Notes under the pieces: generated by a model
What the model was told of the DNA's origin: nothing
The model's input: only the letters and a program-made list of their open reading frames with translations
Databases searched by the model: none
Part shown: one piece after another, positions 24,233-32,796 of the stretch
Layout of the letters: every line of letters starts with the position of its first letter
Numbering within the stretch: position 1 is the stretch's first letter
Program-made: the position numbers and the translations under genes
Source: Burkholderiales bacterium
GTDB lineage: Bacteria; Pseudomonadota; Gammaproteobacteria; Burkholderiales; SG8-41
Length of the DNA stretch: 64,000 bases
NCBI GenBank assembly: GCA_036262035.1
Contig: DATAJS010000020.1
Coordinates: 1-64,000 of the forward strand
Direction: 5' to 3'

Positions 24233-26248
24233 TCATTGAAAGCGGCGGTCGATCGAGAGCGCGACCATCGCGGCGTCGCGCAAACACGTCAGGAAATCGC
24301 CGGGCCTGTTCGCGTCGCCGACGATCGCGTACGGAACGCCGGCCTCCTCGCACAGGCTCGACGCCTCGCGGTCGGGCGCCGGGCCGATCGCGACGATGAG
24401 GAAATTGCCGATCTCGAGGCGTGTCGCGGTGCCGTCGGGCGCTTCGAGATCCAGCGCGCCGCCTTCGGCGCCGATGACGCGCGCTTCGGTCAGCACGCGC
24501 GTCCCGCGCTCGCGCACGCGCTCGATCAGCTCCATGCGGTTGTTGCGCGCCATGCCTACGGCGACGCCCGCGAGCGTTTCCACCACGGTGCAGCTTACCC
24601 CACGCGCGCTCAGGAGGTCCGCGGTCTCCATGCCGACCATGCCGCCGCCGATGATCGTGACCGCGGCGCCACGCGCAACACGCTCGGGCGCAGCGAGGAC
24701 CTCCCATGCGTGCACGACGGCGATACTGCTGTCGAGCCGGCTCACGTCGAACGGACACGGCCGCGTACGCGCGCCGGTCGCGACGACGACGAAATCGGGC
24801 GCATGCTCGCGCAAAGCCTTCGCCGTCGCGGTCACGCCGCACCGGACCTGTACGCCGAGGTTCGCCAGCGACTCGACGCGATACGTCCAGACCGGCTCGA
24901 CCTCGCGCTTGTCGGGCGCTGCGATGGCGAGCGGGATCTGACCGCCGGGGCGGTCGGCTTTCTCCCAGACCGCAACGCGGTGCCCGCGCGCCGCGAGCAC
25001 GCGGGCGGCTTCCAGGCCGCTGACGCCGGCGCCGAGCACGAGCACGCGTTTCGGCGTCTTTGCCTGGCGTTCCGGAAAGAGCTGAGGCTCGGCGTATTCG
25101 AGCGCCTCGAACTCGGTGCCGATCGTCGGGTTGTGCACGCAGGCCACGTCCTTTTCGAGCGTGAGGCGCTCGAAGCAGACGTTGCACGCGATGCATTGGC
25201 GGATCGGCGCTTTCACTTCGCCGAACGCTTTGGCGCACCAGTGCGGGTCGGTATAGAGCGCGCGGCCGATCGAGACGAAATCGGCGCAGCCTTCGGCCAG
25301 CACCGCTTCGGCATCTTCCGGCGCCACCAGGCGGCCGGCGACGAACACCGGGATGTTCACCGCGGCCTTGATCGGCCTGGAGTAGTCGGCGAGGCAGCGC
25401 CGCGGGAACGACGGCGGCTGTATGCAGTACTTGGAGAGCTGCGGGCTCTCGTTGCTGCCGCCGGAGATGTCGAGCGCCGCGGCGCCGGCGCGCTCGAGCA
25501 CGCGCGCGAGCTCGATCGTCTCTTCCAGCGGGTAGCCGCCGTCGGTGAACTCGATCGCCGAGAGCCGTATCACCAGCGGGAAATCGGGCAGCTCGTGCTT
25601 CAGCCGGGCTATCGTCTCCAGCAGGAAGCGCGACCGGTTCTCGAACGAGCCGCCGTAGCGGTCGGTGCGCTTGTTGATGCGCTTTGTTGCGAACTGCTGG
25701 AAGAGATAGCCGTTGCCCGCGTGCACCTCGACGCCGTCGTAGCCCGCCTGCATGAGCCGCCGCGCCGAGGCGACGAAGAGCTTCTGGATCTCGACGATCT
25801 CGGGAATGGTCAGCGGGCGCACCGCGTCGCCGGTGTTCGGGTTGTGCCACGGCGACGGGCCGACCGGCTCCATGTCGAGCACCGAGCGGCGCAGGAGCGC
25901 GCCGCGATGGTTGAGCTGCCCGCACACGTACGCGCCGTGCGCGTGGATCGCGTCGACGATGCTGGCGAGACCGGGAATGAAGCGGTCGTGATAGCAGCAC
26001 AGCGAGTTGTGGTGCGGCCTCGCGTGCTCGGTCACCACCATCGCCTCGGTCATGATCATCCCGACGCCGCCGCGCGCGCGCTCCGCGTAGTACTGCTTGT
26101 CGCGCTCGGTGGAGAGGCCGTCGGTCGTGCTGTAGTTCGTCCCCATCGGCGCCATGATCACGCGGTTGCGCAATCGCATCGACCCGATGGCGCCGGGTGC
26201 GGCGAGATGCGGGTACGGCGCCCGGCTCACTTCAGTCCGCTCTGGCAC
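24233..26248 (-). CDS. FadH-like NADPH:2,4-dienoyl-CoA reductase / OYE-family flavoprotein
   Basis: A 671-residue three-part enzyme, the length of E. coli FadH. An OYE-type FMN barrel (MRLRNRVIMAPMGTNYST) is followed by the iron-sulfur cluster motif CIACNVCFERL with a fourth Cys in VACVHNP. Then come FAD (VLVLGAGVSGLEAARVL) and NAD(P) (VTIIGGGMVGMETADLL) Rossmann motifs. It would reduce a conjugated C=C bond with NAD(P)H. GTG at 26248 has AAGGG six bases upstream and overlaps the upstream TctC stop; GTG at 26230 is an alternative. The substrate need not be a fatty dienoyl-CoA. Confidence 0.88.
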   Translation of the reverse strand: MPERTEVSRAPYPHLAAPGAIGSMRLRNRVIMAPMGTNYSTTDGLSTERDKQYYAERARGGVGMIMTEAMVVTEHARPHHNSLCCYHDRFIPGLASIVDAIHAHGAYVCGQLNHRGALLRRSVLDMEPVGPSPWHNPNTGDAVRPLTIPEIVEIQKLFVASARRLMQAGYDGVEVHAGNGYLFQQFATKRINKRTDRYGGSFENRSRFLLETIARLKHELPDFPLVIRLSAIEFTDGGYPLEETIELARVLERAGAAALDISGGSNESPQLSKYCIQPPSFPRRCLADYSRPIKAAVNIPVFVAGRLVAPEDAEAVLAEGCADFVSIGRALYTDPHWCAKAFGEVKAPIRQCIACNVCFERLTLEKDVACVHNPTIGTEFEALEYAEPQLFPERQAKTPKRVLVLGAGVSGLEAARVLAARGHRVAVWEKADRPGGQIPLAIAAPDKREVEPVWTYRVESLANLGVQVRCGVTATAKALREHAPDFVVVATGARTRPCPFDVSRLDSSIAVVHAWEVLAAPERVARGAAVTIIGGGMVGMETADLLSARGVSCTVVETLAGVAVGMARNNRMELIERVRERGTRVLTEARVIGAEGGALDLEAPDGTATRLEIGNFLIVAIGPAPDREASSLCEEAGVPYAIVGDANRPGDFLTCLRDAAMVALSIDRRFQ

Positions 26249-27194
26249 CGGATTCCCTTGCGACCTTTTCCCACTTGCCGAGCTCCGCGCGCAGAAAGGC
26301 CGTGAAAGCGTCGGTCGAGCTTTGCAGGTACGTGTCGACGCCCTGTGCGCGAAGCTGCTCCTTGACGTCCGCCGCATTGACGGCCTGCGCGAGCGCGCCG
26401 TACAGCTTGTCGACGACGGGCTTCGGCGTTTTCGCGGGCGCCATGATGGCGAACCAGTTGACGGCGATGAGCCCCGGCATGCCCGCCTCGGCCGACGTCG
26501 GCAGGTCGGGCAGGAGCGGCGTGCGTTTCTCGGCCGTGATGGCGATCCCGCGCAGCTTGCCGCTCTTCACGAACGGCGCCAGCGCGGGCATGTCGATGAT
26601 CATCCCGTGCACGTGGCCGCCCACCAGGTCGACAGCGGCGGGTCCCGCACCCTTGTACGGCACGTGCACCACGTTCACCTTGCCCAGCTTCTTGAACAGC
26701 TCGGTCGCGAGATGGGGCAGCCCGCCGTTGCCCGAAGACGCGAAATTGAGCTTGCCCGGCTGCGAGCGTGCGAGGGCCAGCAACTCCTTGAGGTTGCGCG
26801 CCGGCAGCGAGGGATGGATCGCCATCATCTCCGGCGTGCTCGCGATGGTCGTGATGCCGGCGAAATCGCGCACCGTATCGTAGGGGATGTTCGAAAAAGT
26901 GAACGGGCTGATGACGAGCGGGCTCGCGCTGCCGAGCACGATCGTGTAGCCGTCCGGCGCCGATTTCGCGACGTAATCGGTGCCGATCGTCGCGTTGGCC
27001 CCGGGACGATTCTCGACGACGACCTGCGCGCCGAGCAGCTGTGTCAGCTTGGGCGCGATGATCCGCGCGACGATGTCGTTCGATCCTCCGGGCGGGAACC
27101 CGACCACCAGGCGTATCGGCTTCGACGGATAGGTTTGCGCCGCTACGCCGAAAGCCAGCACAGACAACAGGACCAGCGATGAGAATTTGAACAT
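26232..27194 (-). CDS. Bug/TctC-type periplasmic solute-binding protein (2)
   Basis: A 320-residue exported receptor with signal peptide MFKFSSLVLLSVLAFGVAAQ and family start YPSKPIRLVVGFPPGGSND. SAPDGYTIVLGSAS, PYDTVRDFAGIT and VPYKGAGPAAVDLVGGHV follow. The carboxylate-binding loop PPGGSND is intact. It precedes the FadH-like gene with a 17-base overlap and follows another TctC gene, so it is likely in the same operon. No transporter membrane subunits are present. Confidence 0.93.
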   Translation of the reverse strand: MFKFSSLVLLSVLAFGVAAQTYPSKPIRLVVGFPPGGSNDIVARIIAPKLTQLLGAQVVVENRPGANATIGTDYVAKSAPDGYTIVLGSASPLVISPFTFSNIPYDTVRDFAGITTIASTPEMMAIHPSLPARNLKELLALARSQPGKLNFASSGNGGLPHLATELFKKLGKVNVVHVPYKGAGPAAVDLVGGHVHGMIIDMPALAPFVKSGKLRGIAITAEKRTPLLPDLPTSAEAGMPGLIAVNWFAIMAPAKTPKPVVDKLYGALAQAVNAADVKEQLRAQGVDTYLQSSTDAFTAFLRAELGKWEKVARESGARAD

Positions 27195-27200
27195 GATTTT

Positions 27201-27227
27201 CCTCTGCGTCCTCTGCGTCCTCTGCGG
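27201..27227. repeat. Three-unit 9-bp tandem repeat
   Basis: cctctgcgt occurs twice and then cctctgcgg, giving three adjacent nine-base units in the gap between two receptor genes. The end, tgcgtcctctgcggttaa, resembles the arm sequence of the inverted repeat at 60388-60406, so both may be pieces of one dispersed element. Confidence 0.65.
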
Positions 27228-27241
27228 TTAAAAACGCTTTT

Positions 27242-28204
27242 CTAGTCCACCTTCGCTCCGGAAGCTTTCACGACCTTGCCCCACCGCTCGTGCTCGCTCT
27301 TCATGAGCTGCCCGAACTGCTCCGGCGTGCCGAACGCGCGCGTCTGCCCGAGCTGGGCGAGACGCTTCACCACTTCCGGTGAGTTCAGCGCCTTGTGGAT
27401 CGAGGCGTTGAGCGTGCTCACGACGTCGCGCGGGGTCGCGGCAGGCACCACGATGCCGTACCACTCGATCACGCTCGAAAGGTCCTTGTAACCCTGCTCG
27501 AGCGCGGTCGGCACGTCGGGTATCGCGGGATTGCGCTTGGTGTCCATCACCCCGAGCGCGCGCAGCCGGCCGGCGAGCACGTGCGGCACCGCGCCGGTCG
27601 GGTTGGAGAACATGATCGTCACGTTGCCCGCGAGAAGGTCGATCACCGCGGGACCGGCGCCTTTATAAGGGACGTGCAGCATGTCGGTCTTGGTCGTCAG
27701 CCTGAAGAGCTCGCCCGCCATCTGCGGTCCGGAAGAGGTCGAAGCGAAGGTGAGCTGCCCGGGATTGCGCCTGGCGAGCGCCTCCAGCTCTTTCATCGAC
27801 TTCGCCGGCAGCGCGGGATGGACCACGAGCAGGAACGCCATCTCGGTCGCTTCGGTCACCGGCGCGAAATCGCGCAGCGTGTCGTAACCCGGATCCTTGT
27901 AGAGATGCGGATTGATCGTCAGCGCGCCCTGGTGGCCGAGGGTGATCGTGTAACCGTCGGGCGGCGCCTTGGCGCCCAGCGAAGTGCCGATGTTCCCCTG
28001 CGCGCCGGCGCGGTTGTCGACGAGGACTTGCTGGCCCCACATCTCGGCGAGCCTCGCGCCGAGCACGCGCGCGAGCGCGTCAGTACCGCCGCCGGGCGGG
28101 AACGGCACGATGAAGCGCACCGGCTTCGAGGGAAAGGATTCGGCGGCGAACGCAGGTGCGGCGCACGCGCAGGCAAGGGATGCGGCTATCAGCAGCGACT
28201 TCAC
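27242..28204 (-). CDS. Bug/TctC-type periplasmic solute-binding protein (3)
   Basis: A 320-residue exported receptor. The signal peptide (KSLLIAASLACACAAPAFAA) is followed by FPSKPVRFIVPFPPGGGTD, then KAPPDGYTITLGHQG and VPYKGAGPAVIDLLAGNV. The start is GTG at 28204 with a strong GAGGAGGAG upstream; the open frame extends much further but covers another gene. It lies downstream of the carboxyltransferase gene, separated by a GGGTCA-type hairpin, and upstream of another receptor gene. Confidence 0.92.
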   Translation of the reverse strand: MKSLLIAASLACACAAPAFAAESFPSKPVRFIVPFPPGGGTDALARVLGARLAEMWGQQVLVDNRAGAQGNIGTSLGAKAPPDGYTITLGHQGALTINPHLYKDPGYDTLRDFAPVTEATEMAFLLVVHPALPAKSMKELEALARRNPGQLTFASTSSGPQMAGELFRLTTKTDMLHVPYKGAGPAVIDLLAGNVTIMFSNPTGAVPHVLAGRLRALGVMDTKRNPAIPDVPTALEQGYKDLSSVIEWYGIVVPAATPRDVVSTLNASIHKALNSPEVVKRLAQLGQTRAFGTPEQFGQLMKSEHERWGKVVKASGAKVD

Positions 28205-28222
28205 GACTCTCCTCCTCAGGTT

Positions 28223-28259
28223 GGGGGCCAGACCCCGGCTTCTTCGGGGTCTGACCCCG
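28223..28259. repeat. GGGTCA-type hairpin, imperfect 15-bp arms
   Basis: gggggccagaccccg at 28223-28237 pairs, with two mismatches, with cggggtctgaccccg at 28245-28259 around a seven-base loop. It lies between the carboxyltransferase stop and the receptor start. No T tract follows on the minus strand, so it is more like a dispersed palindromic unit than a standard terminator. Confidence 0.72.
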
Positions 28260-28266
28260 GTTTGTT

Positions 28267-29814
28267 TTAAGGGCGATGACCGTAACTCGGCGCTCCGGGC
28301 GTCATCGAGCCCGCGGCGACGTTCGCATACTCGCACAGGAGGCGCCGGGTATCGCGCGGATCGACGATCTCGTCGAAGTTGAACGCTTCGGCGGTCCTGA
28401 ACGGCGAATTGAGGCGCTTGAGGCGCTGTTCGATCTCGGCGAGCTTGCGCGCAGGGTCGGCGGCCGCCGCGAGCTCCGAGCGATACGATGCTTCGAGCCC
28501 GCCCGCGATCGGCATCGACCCCCAGCTCGCCGAAGGCCATGCGTAACGCAGCGCATAGCGCGAGTTGTTGGCGTGCGCGCCGCCGCCGATGCCGAAGCAC
28601 TTGCGCACGACCACCGCGCACCAGGGAATGGTCGACGACAGGATCGCGGCGATCGCCTCCGAAGCGAAACGCATCGTCGAGCGCTGCTCCGCTTCGAGCC
28701 CGACCATGAAGCCCGGGCAGTCGACGAGGTGCACCGCCGGCAGGTGGAAGGTCTGCGCGAGGTCGACGAAGCGGCGGATCTTGCGCGCGGCGTCCGCGCT
28801 CCACGCCCCGCCGTAGTGATAGGGGTCGCTCGCGAGCAGCGCGACCGGCCAGCCGTCGAGCCGGGCGAGGCCGGTGATGATGGAACGGCCCCACCTGCGG
28901 CCGATCTCGAAGAAGCTGCCTTCGTCGACGACCGCGTCGACGATGTCGCGCATCTTGTAGACCTGCCGCTCGTCGCGCGGGATCGCTTCGAGCAGCCAGT
29001 CGATCCTGCGATCCGGATCGTCGGTCGGCTCGGTGCGCGCGGGAAGCTCGTGCACCGAGCGCGGCAGGTACGAGAGAAAGCGCCTCGCGCGCGCGAACGC
29101 GTCGTGCTCGCTGTCGGCTTCGTCGTCGACCGTCCCGTTGCGCGCGTGGATCGCCGAGCCGCCGAGCTCTTCCTTGTCGTAGGTCCTGCCGAGGCGGTTC
29201 ACCACCGGCGGGCCGGCGACGAAGATCTGCGAGGTCTTCTTCACCATCACCGAGTAATGCGCGACCGCCGCCTTGGCGGCGCCCCACCCCGCGGTCGACC
29301 CGAGCGCGAGCGACACGCAGGGCACGAGCGAGAGATTCTCCACCACGACGTGAAAGCCGTAGAGCGCGGGGCATTTCGCGTAGCCTTCGTCCTCGATGCT
29401 GTTGACCGAGCCTCCGCCGCCGGTGCCGTCGACCAGGCGCACGATCGGCAGTCTGAGATCGCGCGCCATCATCTCGGCGCGCACGTGCTTGTCGCGCAGG
29501 CCGCCGTGCGCCGCGCCGCCGCGCACCGTGAAGTCGTCGCTCGTGACCACCACCGGCTTGCCCTCGATCGTGCCGCGCCCCATCACCAGATGCGCGGGCG
29601 TGAACGACGTCATGTCTCCCGCCTCGTCGTACTTCGCGGAGCCCGCGATGCTTCCGATCTCGCGGAACGATCCCGGGTCGAGCAGTGCGTCGATGCGCTC
29701 GCGCGCGGTGAGCTTGCCGGCCGCCTTGTGGCGTGCGACGCGCTCGGGACCGCCGAGCTCGCGTGCGCGCGCCTGGCGCTCGTGCAGTTCCTTGACCTCG
29801 CGTTCCCAGCTCAT
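28267..29814 (-). CDS. Acyl-CoA carboxylase carboxyltransferase (beta) subunit
   Basis: A 515-residue carboxyltransferase of the propionyl/methylcrotonyl-CoA carboxylase beta family. It starts with the family motif KLTARERIDALLDPGSFREI. It then has the acyl-CoA-binding VDGTGGGGSVNSIEDEGY and the biotin-side VDCPGFMVGLEAE followed by CFGIGGGAHANN. It transfers CO2 from carboxybiotin to an acyl-CoA. No biotin carboxylase or biotin carrier gene is in the window, so a partner must lie elsewhere or the role differs. Its start overlaps the upstream ADP-forming synthetase stop as ATGA. Confidence 0.9.
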   Translation of the reverse strand: MSWEREVKELHERQARARELGGPERVARHKAAGKLTARERIDALLDPGSFREIGSIAGSAKYDEAGDMTSFTPAHLVMGRGTIEGKPVVVTSDDFTVRGGAAHGGLRDKHVRAEMMARDLRLPIVRLVDGTGGGGSVNSIEDEGYAKCPALYGFHVVVENLSLVPCVSLALGSTAGWGAAKAAVAHYSVMVKKTSQIFVAGPPVVNRLGRTYDKEELGGSAIHARNGTVDDEADSEHDAFARARRFLSYLPRSVHELPARTEPTDDPDRRIDWLLEAIPRDERQVYKMRDIVDAVVDEGSFFEIGRRWGRSIITGLARLDGWPVALLASDPYHYGGAWSADAARKIRRFVDLAQTFHLPAVHLVDCPGFMVGLEAEQRSTMRFASEAIAAILSSTIPWCAVVVRKCFGIGGGAHANNSRYALRYAWPSASWGSMPIAGGLEASYRSELAAAADPARKLAEIEQRLKRLNSPFRTAEAFNFDEIVDPRDTRRLLCEYANVAAGSMTPGAPSYGHRP

Positions 29815-31961
29815 CGTTTCGTATCCTTATCCAGCACCATCAACGCGTCCACCACGCACGCCCCGGCCCCGTGCTCCTGCACGACCAGCGGATTGACGTC
29901 CACTTCGAGGATCTCCTGCCGCAGGTCGCACGCCAGCCACGAGAGCCGCACCAGCAGCCCGGCCACCGCCTCGACGTCGCGAGGCGGCGCGCCGCGCACG
30001 CCCTGCAGGAGCGGATAGCCGCGCAGCGCACGCAGCAGTCCGTGCGCGTCCTCGTGCGTGAGCGGCGGTATCCCGTAGGCGACGTCGCGCAGCACCTCGA
30101 CGTGTATGCCCCCGAGGCCGACGGCGACCACCGGCCCCAGCGCTTCGTCGCGCACGATCCCGAGGATCATCTCCACGCCTTCGGGCGCCATCTCCTGCAC
30201 GAGCACCCCGCGCAGCCGGGCTTCGGGGTGCGTGCGCCGCACCGCGGCGAGGACTTCGGCATGACCGCGACGCACCGCCTCGTCGCCGCTCACGCCGAGC
30301 CGCACCCCGCCGGCGTCGGTCTTGTGCGGGACGTCGGGCGAATCGATCTTGAGCGCCACCGGCCGCTCGAGCGCGCGCGCGTAACGCACTGCGTCCTCGG
30401 CGGTGACCGCGAGATGCTCGCGCGTCGTCCGGAACCCATAGGCCGCGAGCACGGCCTTGGCTTCGCGTTCGCCGAGCGTGCGTCCCGCTGCCGCGATCAC
30501 GCCCGCCGCTTTCGACGCATCGATACCGTCCGGTCGCGTCGCCGCGCCGCGCCGCCGCCGCCGCGCGAGATGCGCGCCGAAGTCGGCGGCCGCGCGCATC
30601 GCGCGCAGGCACGGGATCGCGTCGCGATACACCGGCACGCCGCGGCCGATCAGGTCGCGCGCGCCGAAGGCGGGCTCGTCGAGACAGCCGCCGACCCACA
30701 GCATGGCCGCGGGCTTGTCGCACTCGAGCACGAAGCGCGCGCCGAGCTCGAGGTTGCGGCGCGCCACGCTGACGAATCCCGGCGCGATCATGTCGACGTC
30801 CGGATCGGCCGCGATCGCTTCGAGCGCGCGGTTGAAGCGCTCGGGCTCGCCGCGCGCGAGCGCGTTCATGTCGCTCGGATTGCCGACCGTTTCGACTTCG
30901 CCGGTGAGGCCGGCGAGCGCGTGCTGGGTCGCTGCGCCGTACTCCGGCCACTCGAGGCCGAAGTTCGAGCCGACGTCGGCGACGTGCACGACGTTGCCTC
31001 CGGTCGCCGACACCGACGCCGCGCGCCGGCCCCGCGGCCAGCGCCGGGTGCGCAGCAGCAGGGCGGTCTCATAGAGCTCGTCGCAGTCGGCGACGCGTAT
31101 CAGGCCGAGCTGCCTGAAAGCGGCGTCCCAGATCTCGTTCTGACCTGCGATCGCTCCGGTATGCGAGGCCGCGGCGCGGCTGCCGGGCTCGGTCCAGCCG
31201 TACTTGAGGACGACGATCGGTTTCTCGCGCGCGAGCGCTTCGTCCGCGACCGCCGCCAGCTTCGCGCCGTCGCGGAGGGACTCGACCGCGAGCAGCACGA
31301 CGTCGGTCTGCTCGCTGCGCAGCATGAAGCGCACGAAATCGAGCGCGTCGAGGTCGGCCTCGTTGCCGCAGCTCGCCTGATAGCTCACGTCCACGCCCGC
31401 TTCCTGGGCGCGCCACATGACGTTGATCTGGCCGAGGCCGCCGCTCTGGCTGACGATGCCCACGTTGCCCGCCGGACGGCGCGGCCCCGCAAGACCGCCG
31501 GTCGCGGTCATCGCGAAGCCGTCGACGAAGCTGATGACGCCGTTGCAGTTCGGACCCATCACGCGCATGCCGCTCGCGCGCGCGATCTCGAGGAGCTTCG
31601 CCTGGCGCGCGCGTCCTGCGTCGCCGGCGGTCTCGGCGAAACCCGGGCTGTACACCGTGGCGAACGGAACGCCGAGCGCGGCGCACTCGGCCAGCGCCTC
31701 GAGCGCCTCGTCGGCGCCGACGATGATGCCGACGTGATCCGGCACCTCGGGCAGCGCGCGCAGGCTCGCGTGGCAGGCGATGCCGCGCACGCTCGCCAGC
31801 GCCGGGTTCACCGGATACACCGTGCCCGGATAGCCGAAATCGAGGATGCAATCGAAGACGCGCGTCGAGCGCGCACCCGGCTTCGCGGTGGCGCCGACCA
31901 GCGCCACCGACGCGGGCGCGAACAGCCGCGTCAAGTCCTCCGCTCGTGCCTCGGCCGACAT
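29811..31961 (-). CDS. ADP-forming acyl-CoA synthetase (NDP-forming, fused subunits) (1)
   Basis: A 716-residue single-chain acetate-CoA ligase (ADP-forming) type enzyme. It has an N-terminal CoA-binding domain (SVALVGATAKPG), then MGPNCNGVISF and the phosphohistidine loop AAASHTGAIAGQ. A C-terminal ATP-grasp domain shows KIDSPDVPHKTDAGGVRLGV and VDVNPLVV. It would make acyl-CoA from the free acid and ATP or the reverse. It lies three bases after the enoyl-CoA hydratase gene and overlaps the carboxyltransferase gene. It is a close relative of the synthetase at 46735. Confidence 0.92.
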   Translation of the reverse strand: MSAEARAEDLTRLFAPASVALVGATAKPGARSTRVFDCILDFGYPGTVYPVNPALASVRGIACHASLRALPEVPDHVGIIVGADEALEALAECAALGVPFATVYSPGFAETAGDAGRARQAKLLEIARASGMRVMGPNCNGVISFVDGFAMTATGGLAGPRRPAGNVGIVSQSGGLGQINVMWRAQEAGVDVSYQASCGNEADLDALDFVRFMLRSEQTDVVLLAVESLRDGAKLAAVADEALAREKPIVVLKYGWTEPGSRAAASHTGAIAGQNEIWDAAFRQLGLIRVADCDELYETALLLRTRRWPRGRRAASVSATGGNVVHVADVGSNFGLEWPEYGAATQHALAGLTGEVETVGNPSDMNALARGEPERFNRALEAIAADPDVDMIAPGFVSVARRNLELGARFVLECDKPAAMLWVGGCLDEPAFGARDLIGRGVPVYRDAIPCLRAMRAAADFGAHLARRRRRGAATRPDGIDASKAAGVIAAAGRTLGEREAKAVLAAYGFRTTREHLAVTAEDAVRYARALERPVALKIDSPDVPHKTDAGGVRLGVSGDEAVRRGHAEVLAAVRRTHPEARLRGVLVQEMAPEGVEMILGIVRDEALGPVVAVGLGGIHVEVLRDVAYGIPPLTHEDAHGLLRALRGYPLLQGVRGAPPRDVEAVAGLLVRLSWLACDLRQEILEVDVNPLVVQEHGAGACVVDALMVLDKDTKR

Positions 31962-31964
31962 CCG

Positions 31965-32738
31965 CTAGCGCCCGACGAACCGCGGCGGGCGCTTCTCGGC
32001 GAAAGCGAGCGGTCCTTCGCGCGCGTCGTCGGAAAAGCGCAGCACGCGGTTCCACATCTGCTCGACCCGCAGGCCGGTGACCCAGTCCATTTCCTCTCCG
32101 CGGCGGGCGAGCTCCTTGGCCGCCTGCACCGCGAGCGGCGCGTTGGCGGCGATGCGCCCGGCGTAGGCCATCGCCTCTTCCATGAGCCGCGCGGGCTCGA
32201 CCACCTTGTTCACGAGCCCCCAGCGCTCGGCTTCGCTCGCGCTCATCGCGTCTCCGGTGAGGAGCAGCTCCATCGCGACCGCGTACGGAAGCTGCTTGAG
32301 TATCCGCTGCGTGCCGCCGTTGCCGGCGATGCATCCGCGCTTCACCTCGGACAGGCCGAACGTCGCATGCGGCACCGCGACCCGCACGTCGGTGGCCATC
32401 AGCATCGTCATGCCGCCGCCGAGGCAATGGCCGTTGACCGCGGCGATCACCGGCTTCCACACCTCGAGCCCGCGGTTGATGATCGGGTCTTTCTGCGTGA
32501 GCCACATGTCGGCGAGCGGCGCGGGATTGTTGGCGAACGTCTTCAGGTCGGCGCCCGCGCAGAACGACTTGTCGCCGGCGCCGGTGACCACCGCCACGCG
32601 CACCTCGTGATCGTCGCGCACGCGCAGCCACGCATCGGACAGCGCCTTGTAATGCTCGGCGTCGAGCGCGTTGCGTCGTTCCGGGCGGTTGATCGTGATG
32701 ACCGCGATGTGGTTCGTCAGTGAGAAATCGATGGACAT
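31965..32738 (-). CDS. Enoyl-CoA hydratase/isomerase (crotonase) family protein (1)
   Basis: A 257-residue crotonase. The oxyanion-hole motifs are SFCAGADLKTF and NGHCLGGGMTM, followed by FGLSEVKRGCIAG. The second catalytic glutamate (rat Glu164, in SEVK) is present, but Thr replaces the first (rat Glu144). It may be an isomerase or a specialised hydratase. First gene of a leftward operon leading to an ADP-forming synthetase and carboxyltransferase; a rightward CoA-transferase gene starts 58 bases away. Confidence 0.9.
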   Translation of the reverse strand: MSIDFSLTNHIAVITINRPERRNALDAEHYKALSDAWLRVRDDHEVRVAVVTGAGDKSFCAGADLKTFANNPAPLADMWLTQKDPIINRGLEVWKPVIAAVNGHCLGGGMTMLMATDVRVAVPHATFGLSEVKRGCIAGNGGTQRILKQLPYAVAMELLLTGDAMSASEAERWGLVNKVVEPARLMEEAMAYAGRIAANAPLAVQAAKELARRGEEMDWVTGLRVEQMWNRVLRFSDDAREGPLAFAEKRPPRFVGR

Positions 32739-32796
32739 TCGTTATCCCCAATCAGAGAATCGAGCACGCTTGGCGAACAACAACGAGGAGCACATA

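Noticed and set aside
27201-27227. Tandem 9-bp repeats considered as CRISPR-like
   Set aside because: Units are contiguous with no spacers and only three copies, and no cas genes are nearby.
29871-32723. 950-codon rightward ORF opposite the synthetase at 29811
   Set aside because: No recognisable domain; antisense shadow of two strongly conserved genes.
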